A stretch of 64,000 nt of DNA from Romanomermis culicivorax (Eukaryota > Nematoda > Enoplea > Mermithida > Mermithidae). Position numbers and translations under genes: made by a program. Shown in pieces: positions 37,501-44,612 of this stretch; position 1 is the stretch's first letter; every line of letters starts with the position of its first letter. The stretch lies in NCBI GenBank assembly GCA_963922205.1, contig CAWUHX010000095.1, positions 806,001-870,000 on the forward strand. The letters run 5' to 3'. The notes below the pieces were generated by a model that was not told where the DNA came from, ran no database searches, and saw only the letters and a program-made list of their open reading frames with translations.

Positions 37501-38736
37501 AAGTGGAATTTTTAATAGGTGAAGACAAATTTGGTATTTTTCAAAAAGAGATGATCTTCATTTAAAAAACAATATATGAAAAATGAACATGTCACGTCGA
37601 TTTCGAATTTACTTTTGCGTCCGTCTTGCTGATTTTAACGCGAATTTCTGCGGAGTGACAAATAAGAGTCTGACGAGTGAACGGTGTCTTCGGTATGAAT
37701 TTTAGCCCCAGAAAGATGAGGAAATCTGAAAAGCAGGCAAAAATACGGCCTTGAAAGTTGATTTTTTCCACAATTTCTGATTTTCTGCCACAGAACAGAA
37801 TATTTTCATTCCCCTTGAGTACATATAATGGTTGATGAAATGTGGCTTCCATAACGTGTTGTTTGTGATTTAACTAATGATCCCGTTAATACCGAAGTCA
37901 GTCAATGACCTGTTTAGATTCAATTTCTTCATTCATCTGATGATGTATATTTCGTGCATTAATTTTATATGCATCGCTAATTAAACTCTCATTCTCCGTC
38001 AATTTCTATTACATTGCCTAGATAAACTTTGCATTGTTATGAGATTGTTTTCAATAATGATCTGAAAACTATTTCTTTCTGTCAAAATAAATCTAAATTT
38101 TTTTAAAAATTCCGCTTATGAAAAAGTTTTGGATGCTTCAAAATTATGATTAGCCTACAGAAAACAAATTTTTAGCTTACTAAAATCGATCCTTAGCGTC
38201 TTTTACTTTTTAGTATATTAGTATTACTCTCTAAATTTCTTGACTTTTCGAAAAACATGAAAAAAGCAAGGTATAAGTCCAGACTTCTCTATCTGCCCGT
38301 GAATTTTCAGTGAAGATAAAATCCTAGACGTGGCACTACTTCATTAAATATAGGATGCTAGAAATTCATGATAAATTCTGTGGCATATGGCTATAGTCGC
38401 CTTCCCTTATTACATGCACCTACTCATCAAATTAAGATTGCAGCAATTCATTAAAAATACATAGTTTTTTATTACAATGCAGGAGAACGTTTCTACCCTT
38501 CGATCATGAATATTTTGTTGACATTGAAGTTTTATATGGAAGAAAGACAAACACCGGCGAAAGCTTCATTGACCACTGCTACCAATTCTTGGAATTCGGA
38601 TACGTCGTCGTCTTCGATCTTTTCCCCCAAAGACGAGTATAAATTTTGGATCCGTTATGCCCCTTTATTTTGGGACGTCCTACGCATCGCCAAAAGTCAT
38701 CCCGAATATTGGAAAGTTATCAAAGTACAATACTAA
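20903..38736 (+). CDS. IRE1/RNase L-like pseudokinase-KEN protein, 9 exons, 843 aa
   Basis: Nine exons were joined by splice phase: 20903-21032, 25434-25903, 27439-27676, 28166-28507, 29291-29513, 29794-30033, 30249-30560, 37196-37518 and 38483-38736. They sum to 2532 nt with no internal stop. Residues 1-350 are Ser/Pro-rich and probably disordered, with PPEY (6-9) and PPSY (298-301). A kinase-like domain follows: possible beta-3 Lys421, HGG at 517-519 in place of HRD, LKPSN (520-524), intact DFG (541-543), PPE (575-577), HPF (638-640) and RRRP (682-685). Then comes EPLCWNGERRLKFLLDV, matching the IRE1/RNase L junction (HPFFW..E..L.FL.DV), and a C-terminal KEN-like region ending near EYWKV. 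The catalytic Asp of HRD is Gly. By my alignment the RNase Asn and His are Phe776 and Glu780, so both activities are probably lost. There is no signal peptide, lumenal domain or membrane span, unlike IRE1. Confidence 0.7.
21291..21336. repeat. Short interstitial telomeric repeat
   Basis: About seven GCCTAA/GCCTGA units in intron 1, followed by a short duplicated ATAAGATAAATATAACAAG block (21376-21425). Confidence 0.75.
22452..23167. mobile_element. Mariner-like MITE, 716 bp
   Basis: Left end CAGGGTGAGCCGAAAAAAGG and right end TTTTTTTTGGCTCACCCTG are inverted copies. Similarity continues about 50 bases inward (GCGACCGGTGCTGACTTTCA and its complement). TA flanks both sides (22450-22451 and 23168-23169). 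TA duplication and CAGGGTG ends are typical of Tc1/mariner. No transposase frame remains. Confidence 0.8.
23207..24968. mobile_element. Foldback element, 1.76 kb, hosting a nested element
   Basis: Left end GGGACGGTTGCATCAAC and right end TTGATGCAACCGGCCC are inverted. Subterminal regions are dense in AGCTCGAG and AAACCTGAGGTTTA palindromes. CAG flanks both sides (23204-23206 and 24969-24971). A second element lies inside at 23863-24758. No gene recognised. Confidence 0.7.
23863..24758. mobile_element. Nested MITE with GGGC..GTAAGTTTGTTGGC ends, 896 bp
   Basis: GGGCGGTAAGTTTGTTGGCC at the left is matched by GCCAACAAACTTACAGCCC at the right. Both ends continue into GATTA/TAATC repeats (CCGATTAAAATAATC). 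The exact 3-bp duplication TCA (23860-23862 and 24759-24761) fits PIF/Harbinger-type insertion. It sits inside the 23207-24968 element, so it inserted later. Confidence 0.75.
25434..25903 (+). CDS. Exon 2, IRE1-like gene
   Basis: Acceptor TTCTGTTCAG, donor CGG|GTGAGT. Encodes a Ser/Thr/Asn-rich, low-complexity segment (about residues 44-200). Open in the chosen frame with GC-rich codons that contrast with the introns. Confidence 0.65.
27439..27676 (+). CDS. Exon 3, IRE1-like gene
   Basis: Acceptor CTTCTCAG, donor GAAG|GTTTGT. The frame that agrees with both neighbours reads GGMLHRTFPRF and is Pro/Arg/Phe-rich. A second frame across the same bases is also open (27426-27746) but does not fit the splice phases. 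Confidence 0.6.
28166..28507 (+). CDS. Exon 4, IRE1-like gene
   Basis: Acceptor TTATTTGAG (non-canonical base before AG), donor GATAG|GTGACA. Contains PPSY and ends in the segment RRTFFGDLWLPPDEEAF leading into the kinase-like fold. Reading through the donor would hit TAA at 28525-28527 after six more residues, giving a possible truncated isoform. Confidence 0.65.
28546..29261. repeat. Perfect pentanucleotide microsatellite (TTTTC)n, about 716 bp
   Basis: About 143 uninterrupted copies of TTTTC lie in intron 4 (28508-29290), 38 bases after the donor and about 30 bases before the next exon's acceptor. The long open frame across it (repeating FFSFL) is an artefact. Absence of any interruption suggests recent or ongoing expansion, or assembly smoothing. 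Confidence 0.95.
29291..29513 (+). CDS. Exon 5, IRE1-like gene (kinase N-lobe)
   Basis: Acceptor GCGCTCCAG, donor ATTG|GTATGA. Encodes the N-lobe-like stretch with ILLICVKKVP (beta-3-like) and LRSSDNIDYW. That last phrase lines up with the strand 4/5 region of IRE1 (HPNxxRY). Confidence 0.65.
29794..30033 (+). CDS. Exon 6, IRE1-like gene (catalytic loop, DFG)
   Basis: Acceptor CCGTATAG, donor GAG|GTGAGA. Encodes the helix E to DFG region: GLDYLHNQG, FHGGLKPSNVLI and LVDFGFGRL. HRD is replaced by HGG. Confidence 0.75.
30249..30560 (+). CDS. Exon 7, IRE1-like gene (C-lobe)
   Basis: Acceptor CATAATAG, donor AAA|GTGAGT. Encodes ELCWKPPEFF (APE-like), a Ser-rich insert, then SDAYSAGLLVYFLLTKRHPF, the subdomain IX and HPF motif typical of the IRE1 family. 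Confidence 0.7.
31434..31441. repeat. Left 8-bp target-site duplication
   Basis: CGTAAAAT, repeated exactly at 35457-35464. Confidence 0.65.
31497..32055. repeat. Minisatellite array, left arm
   Basis: About 30 units of 17-19 bases, GGCGTTTTGGCATTTTAA with GGGCATTTTGA variants. Open frames on both strands here are repeat artefacts. Confidence 0.85.
32524..33066 (-). CDS. Terminal exon of the DUF3987-like gene
   Basis: Carries the P-loop and SDEF motifs and ends at TGA. 180 codons open, with balanced codon use, in a T/A-rich background. About 74 bases upstream on this strand begins a pyrimidine/purine-biased stretch (33141-33700), probably intron. Confidence 0.6.
   Translation of the reverse strand, partial: DTNNDYSVKPNMFLISVCAPGGGKSQAFQQYLQDPLTKIEIEKNLDKITFPEFTHSGLYKTLEKTNGVFLWASDEFAPALASTISGCGQEWQTFRGLLNNLYSGSSMAKAFGTKTNASTGEVFFSIAGSTQPHPYCDLIDKICSDGLLDRQPIWMNSPLDKTLKMLKGPFLTFSLKSWLE
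32524..34544 (-). CDS. P-loop (DUF3987-like) protein in foldback element, partial, 3 exons
   Basis: On the minus strand three exons chain in phase: 34544-34468 (77 nt), 34402-34283 (120 nt) and 33066-32524 (543 nt, ends at a stop). Donors are GAT|GTAAGT and CAA|GTAATT; acceptors are ATTTCAG, ACTTTAG and CTTTTAG. The protein has a Walker A-like APGGGKSQAF, then GVFLWASDEF (Walker B-like), a conserved-looking GLLNNLYSG and IAGSTQPHPY, then DGLLDRQ. That order is what I expect of DUF3987/primase-helicase-like ATPases. The 5' part, upstream of 34544, was not found. The exons are intact, suggesting recent or selected function. A host gene captured by the element, or a viral remnant, is the alternative. 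Confidence 0.5.
34283..34402 (-). CDS. Internal exon of the DUF3987-like gene
   Basis: Exactly 40 codons, phase 0 at both ends. Encodes an ELIFGNFIPAISITVAPSTK-type stretch that would lie just N-terminal to the ATPase domain. Confidence 0.45.
34468..34544 (-). CDS. Internal exon of the DUF3987-like gene
   Basis: 77 nt between ATTTCAG and GTAAGT. Encodes GRATGAYIVAYQERIDFARL followed by FDSKD. Strong splice sites at both ends. Confidence 0.5.
35457..35464. repeat. Right 8-bp target-site duplication
   Basis: CGTAAAAT, an exact match to 31434-31441. Confidence 0.65.
35828..36069. mobile_element. Palindromic MITE, about 240 bp
   Basis: AGGCTCATTTATACTTGCC at the left is matched by GGCACGTATAAATGAGCCT at the right. 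The arms continue with GGAACGGAGCGGAACGG-type sequence and its complement. Flanks TTA and CTA are a near-duplication of 3 bp. No coding. Confidence 0.7.
36889..37032 (+). other. Coding-like patch, possible cassette exon of the IRE1-like gene
   Basis: 144 bases open in frame with CG-rich codons like the neighbouring exons (for example TCGTCCGTCGTCGGC). The left AG adds one base and the right GT leaves phase 2, so inclusion between exons 7 and 8 would preserve frame and add 48 residues. The acceptor has no pyrimidine tract and related kinases have no such insert, so it may be a decayed duplicate instead. Confidence 0.3.
37196..37518 (+). CDS. Exon 8, IRE1-like gene (kinase end and start of KEN)
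   Basis: Acceptor CATTTTAG, donor ATAG|GTGAAG. Encodes EIRDVLKHLLSSEVRRRP and the diagnostic EPLCWNGERRLKFLLDV junction. Confidence 0.75.
38483..38736 (+). CDS. Exon 9, IRE1-like gene (KEN domain, stop)
   Basis: Acceptor ACAATGCAG, ends TAA. Encodes SIMNILLTLKFYMEER, aligned to the KEN helix [20 protein letters not shown] of IRE1, then a Ser/Thr-rich loop, then DEYKFWIRYAPLFWDVLRIA, aligned to the final KEN helices. Confidence 0.7.
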
Positions 38737-39032
38737 CAATGACGGCAAATTTTCAAGTTTTTTACTTTTCTACGAAAAATGACAATTTCTGCGTTATAAA
38801 CATATTTTACGTCTTCTAGTTTTAAAAAAATTTCCGCTTAATTCGATTAAATTTTTTTTATTGTAGTTAGTGGACATATTAGGTTTCGGGCGCGTTTTGT
38901 TCATATAGTTAATGTGGCCTACATATTTTTGAGACATTCATCATTTACTGTACTTACACAATTCCGCTTTATCGACTAACAGTGACCATCGATTCGAGAA
39001 ATGATGCCGCCTTTGTTGTGCAATGAGATCAG

Positions 39033-39038
39033 AATAAA
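39033..39038 (+). terminator. Candidate polyadenylation signal
   Basis: AATAAA about 300 bases after the stop of the IRE1-like gene. Weakly supported. Confidence 0.25.
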
Positions 39039-39439
39039 GCCAAAACCAGATCGTCTTGAACATTCGTGGTATATTGGATGGTTCGATATAGGGTTGTAAA
39101 ACTTTTCAAGATTTTCTTAGTGATTTACTGACGAAATTACTCCAAATTAGTAAGCGAGAGTTCTATAATGTACACTCTGATAAAATACAGCCGAGGTGGC
39201 AAATCCAATTTTTGTTACAGATGTGCTTAAATGTTCAAAAAAATACCGCCGCTATTAGCACTTTACTGTGAGAAATGGCTACGTTGGATAAAAATTTTGA
39301 AATTCGGGCAGTGTGTTGCTTGCTACAAGGCATTCATTGCGGAGCGAGATCTGTCATCAATTTGATTGATCGATAAATTCTATACCTCCAATTTGATTAT
39401 CGAAAATTTCAGTCTACTCCTTAACCGTGAATCCGAGCC

Positions 39440-39457
39440 CGAGCCTAAGCCTAAGGC
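39440..39457. repeat. Telomere-like repeat, left fragment
   Basis: GAGCCTAAGCCTAAGGC immediately before a hAT-like element. The array resumes at 40536. Confidence 0.7.
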
Positions 39458-40535
39458 CATACCTGTAAGAAAGACCTCCCAGTGTTTTTTTTTGTGCCAA
39501 AACGTGGTTTTTGGCACAAAAAAATTTGAAATGGCACAAAAAATTTTGAGCGTTTGTGCCAATTGGCACAAAATTTTTGGCTGGTCAAACATTAAATTTC
39601 CTTAATTTTTAGACGTTTTAGGCGTGAAAATGCAAAAAATTTTCGGCGCTTCGCGCCGATTCAATGAATATAATGTTTCCTATTCCTATATTTGACCCGA
39701 AAGCGAACGATTTCTCTTCGAACAGTGTATTAGTATCGTGGCAGAAAATTTTATAGGCTGTCAATGACTGATGAATGAGAAGAAATTTTGAATATTCTCC
39801 GTTAATTCAGTCAGTCAGATTTGGATTCAAAACTGCAATTCTTACTTTTTTTGTTTGATTGATTGAAATAGGAAAAATCGATATCGTTGGTAATGGTACA
39901 ATATTTCGACCGAAAATTTACACAATTTTTGATTTTAGTTTCCCTAGTCTTTACGTTGTTGTTAAATATATAAGAGATAATTCATATTCGTAGTCGAATT
40001 CGAAAAGTGAATCTATTTGAACTCCCTAATGAATTCTAGACTTTTTAGAGTTTTGTTAGCATTCTATTTCTTTTACACCATTTCTTTTACAGTCGTCGTA
40101 AACCATTTTCTTGCACAGTTTTTTCTTATCTGACTGACATGACATGGTTTAGCTGAAAAATAGGTTGAGCACGATTTTTACAAAAAATTAATGCATTTTA
40201 AACGTTAACCTTTTATGAAACTTTTGGCATAAAACTTTTCCGCAATCTTCAGTATGTTTCTAGTAGAAAAAAATTTTTTGTGCCATTGGCACAAATTTTT
40301 TTGGCCTCTTGTGCCAATTGGCACAAAAGTCCGTGCACAAAAAAAAAACGCTGCCTCCGACCAGTCGGGGGGGGGGGGGGTAGAAAGAAGTCGAAATTTT
40401 TTCCAAAAAAGGCCAAAAAACATACACTTTTGCAAATTTTTTAAATTTTTTCCAAACTGGGGGGGGGGGGGGGGGAGTTGGATGAATTTGGGTACATGGT
40501 TGCCCAAGTTGGGGGGGGCCCCAAGTACAGGTATG
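39458..40535. mobile_element. hAT-like element inserted in telomere-like repeat, 1.08 kb
   Basis: Ends CATACCTGTAAGA and TACAGGTATG are inverted copies. Flanking octamers CCTAAGGC and CCTAAGCC differ by one base, a near-perfect 8-bp duplication derived from the telomere repeat. The interior has TTGTGCCAATTGGCACAA-type palindromes and two poly-G tracts (from about 40369 and 40459). A shorter relative lies at 42225-42406. No transposase seen. Confidence 0.7.
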
Positions 40536-40632
40536 CCTAAGCCTAAGCCTGAGCATATGCCTAAACCTAAGCCTAAGCCTAAGCGTAGATCTAAGCCTAA
40601 GCCTGAGAATAAGCCTAAGCTTAAGCCAGAAA
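40536..40632. repeat. Interstitial telomeric repeat, right fragment
   Basis: About 14 GCCTAA-derived units with variants (GCATAT, ACCTAA, GAATAA). Confidence 0.8.
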
Positions 40633-40694
40633 ATTTGCCAGATTAACTAAAAAAATCAATAAACTTTTTCGACCAATCAAATTGATGACATATC

Positions 40695-41748
40695 CAGGGT
40701 TGGCAAAAACCCAGTTTTTGAAATCTTCATTTTTGGGTTTTTGGGTTTTTGGGTGGGTTTTTCTGGGTTTTTGGTGGGTTTTTCTGGGTTTTTGGTGGGT
40801 TTTTCTAGGGTTTTTGTTCCAGTTTTGTACTATTGAATGATCATTTTACTTAAAATATATATGAGAATGTTATTTTTAACGTATAAAGTGTATTAAATTG
40901 CTGAACAGTGTTCAAGACTGACTATACATTTGGTTGTAACATATTTACACGAGTCACGCGACTGCACATTGCACAACGATTTTATCGATTTGGCTCATTA
41001 AAACGATTGGCTGTTTATTGAATTTTTTATTGCATGATCTAAACACTAAAAATTGAAATGTCACTTTAAAAAATTGAAAATTACGGAAATCAAATTTCAC
41101 GCTTCGGCTTCGCTCACTTCATCAGATTCACAGTCACGGGAACTTTCTAGCAGCCCAAAGTTTGTCTTAACGAATACCAGTTTGCGCACTGTTTCCGTCG
41201 ACAATTGATTTCGCAGCTTGGAATGTATGAAGCCAAAGGTAGAGAAGTTTCTTTCCGAAGATGCGGTAGAGACAACGAGCGAAAAAACCTCAATTAATTT
41301 TTTATGCATTTAATACATTGAAACAAATAACATGTTATCTATGTGTACCTTCAGAGCGATTCGTTGCACCAGCGGCCAGTCAGCTCCATCTGTGAGCCAA
41401 TACTCAAGGACAGACTTTTTCTTTTTGACGAGCATCTGGTCTGGTAGCGAAATGAGTTATTTTGTTTTTGTAATTTTGCCTCAATCATGTATTGCGTCAA
41501 TTCTTGATACACAGCACTTTTTTGGTCAGCTAGTTCTGGATTTGCCACAGGGAAATTAACGATGAAATCCTCAATCTCGTTCTGGATTTGCCACAGGGAA
41601 ATTAACGATGAAATCCTCAAATTAACGATGAAATCCTCATTTTAAAAGAATTACGAAAAACCCAAAAACCCAAATTTTGTCAAAAAAATGCACCCAGAAA
41701 AACCCAGAAAAACCCAAAAACCCAAAAACCCAGGTCTTGCCAACCCTG
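40695..41748. mobile_element. hAT transposon with transposase remnant, 1.05 kb
   Basis: Ends CAGGGTTGGCAA and (inverted) TTGCCAACCCTG are typical hAT termini. The exact 8-bp duplication GACATATC lies at 40687-40694 and 41749-41756. Subterminal regions repeat GGGTTTTTGG and its complement. The minus strand keeps decayed transposase. Confidence 0.85.
41097..41640 (-). pseudogene. hAT transposase remnant (C-terminal part)
   Basis: The minus-strand frame at 41309-41097 contains STASSERNFSTFGFIHSKLR followed by NQL, the pattern of the hAT C-terminal dimerisation domain (S.A..ER.FS......K.RN.L). A second frame (41620-41351) has KSAVYQELTQYM. The frames are split and shortened and a roughly 47-base segment is duplicated at 41562-41620. 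The DDE catalytic part is not visible, so this copy is inactive. Confidence 0.7.
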
Positions 41749-42224
41749 GACATATCTCGCTGCGCAATGCTTGCTTTCTTGCGTTGCCAAGTTGGGCGTT
41801 TTTCCCCAAATCTAGGGGGTTTTCGAGGGCGTTGAGGTTTTTCTATGGGTTTTTTATTATTGTTTTTAAGGTTTTGGAGGTTTTCTAATGAATTGGCTTG
41901 TTTGAATTTTGTTGCGCTTGATGGAGAATTACTGTATAAATTAAGAACAAAAGCGTGATGAAATTGAAAAAATGAAAATTGAAATAAATATTGATTGAAT
42001 AATATTGCAAGTTCGTTTAATTTACAATTGAATTAGCATCTTTTCGGCTTAATTACCGAATTTTGGATTTTGGTGGTGTCTTTTTTCCAAAAACAATTTT
42101 TTCCACAAGTGGGGAACATCGTTTTTTTCTTGAAGATTTTTTCCACATGAGAACCAGACCCAAAATTTTTTTCCTCATTTTCCGAAAATTTACTCATTTT
42201 TAAAATCTTTATAATGGGGCTACG

Positions 42225-42406
42225 CATACCTGTAAGACCTCCGACCAGTTGGAGGGTGGAGGGGTAAATCCGAAATTTGGGAGGAGGGGGTCGAAAAAAG
42301 TCGAAATTTTTCCCAAAAAAGGCCAAAAAACATACACTTTTTTGCAAATTATTTTAACTTTTTCCAAACTGAGGAGGGGGGCCCAACCCCCCCAAGTACA
42401 GGTATG
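42225..42406. mobile_element. Short hAT-like MITE, 182 bp
   Basis: Ends CATACCTGTAAGACC and TACAGGTATG, with the exact 8-bp duplication GGGCTACG at 42217-42224 and 42407-42414. The interior matches the right part of the 39458-40535 element (TCGAAATTTTTCCAAAAAAGG, then GCCAAAAAACATACAC). Confidence 0.85.
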
Positions 42407-42633
42407 GGGCTACGGATGCTTTTTTATGCATTTTAGGAGCATACCCAAGCATTTTGTTGTATTTGGAGTCAGAAACCTGCAAAAATGAGGAAAAAAATTG
42501 AGAAAATTCTGGCTCATAGTCAAAATGAGCTCATGAAGAATATATTGATGTTCTACAGAAGCGGGTGAAGCATGTTAACGATAGAGTTCTCAGGAATTTA
42601 TCTGCTACTGTGGTTCCGATTAAGGAATTTTTA

Positions 42634-43122
42634 GGGATGGCGGTGGCCACGCCGAAATTTCTCTGACGTCGGTTTTTGGGGGTTTTCATGATGAAGGGAA
42701 GAAAGAACAAGTGACATTATGCATGGGAAAAGCGCCAAAGCGAAGTTATGGGAAAAAATTTGCATAATTATTATGCAGTGTCAAAATTAGAGAGAATTCC
42801 TTTAAGATCATTGGTACTATTTTAACTAAACAACTTCATTTGGAAGAGCCTCAACAGCGCTGCGCCCTAAAGGGCGCAGCTGCTGTACCCTAAGCCTAAG
42901 CCTAAGAAAAATTTTAAAGGAAAAATTAATGTCTACTCGCTAGTCATGGCAGTGGCCACCCCTACGGCGGTGTCACACTGCATAATAATTATGCAAATTT
43001 TTTCCTATATTTTCGTTTTGACGCTTTTCCCATGCATAATTTCACTTGTTCTTTCTTCCCTTCATCATGAAAACCCCCAAAAACCGGCGTCAGAGAAATT
43101 TCGGCGTGGCCACCGCCATCCC
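42634..43122. mobile_element. Long-TIR MITE, 489 bp, TA duplication
   Basis: Left arm GGGATGGCGGTGGCCACGCC and right arm GGCGTGGCCACCGCCATCCC are inverted. Similarity extends about 150 bases through CATGATGAAGGGAAGAAAG. TA flanks both ends. The spacer contains three telomere-like units (42888-42906). TA duplication and long inverted arms suggest Tc1/mariner or IS630-type ancestry. Confidence 0.75.
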
Positions 43123-43154
43123 TAATTTACCCCCGATTAGAATCATCTATTTTT

Positions 43155-43345
43155 ACTTAGTTCTGCGCGGAGCGCCGGAAAAATTTTTGGATTTTCACTT
43201 TCTAATACGCTGGAGAATGAACCTCCACAACGTTGAGAAATAAATAAAATCAAACTGATGAAATGTAATTTGTTTCAAAATCCGGCGCGGAGCGCCGGAA
43301 AAATTTACGGGTTTTTATATTCTAAAACGCTGGAAAATAAATCTC
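43155..43345. repeat. Direct repeats with GGCGCGGAGCGCCGGAAAAATTT
   Basis: Two copies (about 43166 and 43284) of a dispersed repeat whose hallmark is a short CGGCGC...GCGCCGG hairpin followed by AAAAATTT and TTCTAAAACGCTGGA. Relatives lie near 39640, 46590, 52705 and 54470. Confidence 0.5.
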
Positions 43346-43827
43346 TCTAAAAGATTCATGAATAGAAGTTCTAAAATTGCAGTCTAGAATGATGTCTTCA
43401 ATTTCCATCCTCAATAAACGCAAAAGTTCAGGTTGCAAACGTTTAAAAAATTCCAAGCATCGAGAGAAAAAATTAGATAATTGATGAAAAATCTCAATTT
43501 CGGGCGCCATAATTGACTGTTAACGATTAGAAAATGAAACGAGCTAACTTGATTGATAGAAACCGTTGAGCATTAATTAGTAAGTCGAAGTACATATGCT
43601 GATCATATGCCTGATAGAAAATAGTTAAGACACCCTTTTGAGATTTTGACCCTTATAAGTCCACCAAAACGCATCTTTTCGGTTTTGGATGCCCCAAAAT
43701 TTTTTCCACAATGAGAACCGTGCCCAAAATTTTTTTCCCCATTTCAAAATTTTTTTCCTCAAAAGACCCCCTTTTGAGGAAAAAATACGCTGATAGGGAA
43801 AGACCCTAGAAATGTTTCGCCAAGTAA

Positions 43828-43981
43828 AGGGAGAACTATACTTCGCCGTACGGTGCCGTACGGCACCACATTGAGCTGATATACTTCGCTGCACGCGCCG
43901 TAGGGCACATGATAAGTAGCTGCTATACTTACGTGCCATACGGCACTGTACAGCACCGTACGGCGAAGTATACTTGGCTCT
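43828..43981. mobile_element. Palindromic MITE, about 154 bp
   Basis: AGGGAGAACTATACTTCGCC and GGCGAAGTATACTTGGCTCT are inverted near-copies. The core is GTACGGTGCCGTAC-type palindrome. TAA duplication at 43825-43827 and 43982-43984. Ends resemble the element at 19074-19323. Confidence 0.7.
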
Positions 43982-44560
43982 TAATAATAAAACTGAATGG
44001 ATTTAGGGTATAAAAGCACTGAATTATATTGAAATTTGATCAATCGCGGCTGAAGTACATAAAAACATGTTATGTTATGTAATGCCGCAAAGCGGCCGAA
44101 AGTAACTATTTTACTCTATTAAAGTGCATTCAAGTTTGAAATGCAACATTTAGGGGAAGTTGAATAAAATCTTTTTCCAATTTGGCTAATAGAGCTAAAA
44201 ATTTCCCCTTTTTTCCAAATTTTTTTCCCCAAAATAAACGTTTTAGGGAGAAACACGCTGGTTTGGTGTAAAAATACTCTAATGACATGTTTGGGGCGGA
44301 GTGCACACTGCACATTCATTCAGAGATAGAATAAACAATTTTTCAAAATTTGGGCTTATGGACTTTATGGCCTTTTTGCTGGGGTTTCTTGGGTGGGATT
44401 TTTAGTTTAATGTGATGTGGGTTTTATTTTGTACGCATTTCAAGACTCTAGTAGGAATGGCACTAGTCAAGTTTTGTGCCAGGCCAGGTAGTCACACACA
44501 ACTGCTACTTAGTGACTGGTGAGACCTTCGTTCAATTGATCGTTGCTTGGGCAATCAGAA

Positions 44561-44612
44561 TTAGGCTTGCTTAGCAATGGGCTTAGGCTCAGACTCTGGC
44601 TTAGGCACAATT
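44561..44612. repeat. Degenerate telomere-like units, opposite orientation
   Basis: TTAGGCTTGCTTAGCAATGG followed by GCTTAGGCTC and CTTAGGCA: decayed TTAGGC units on the plus strand, opposite to the other arrays here. Confidence 0.4.
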
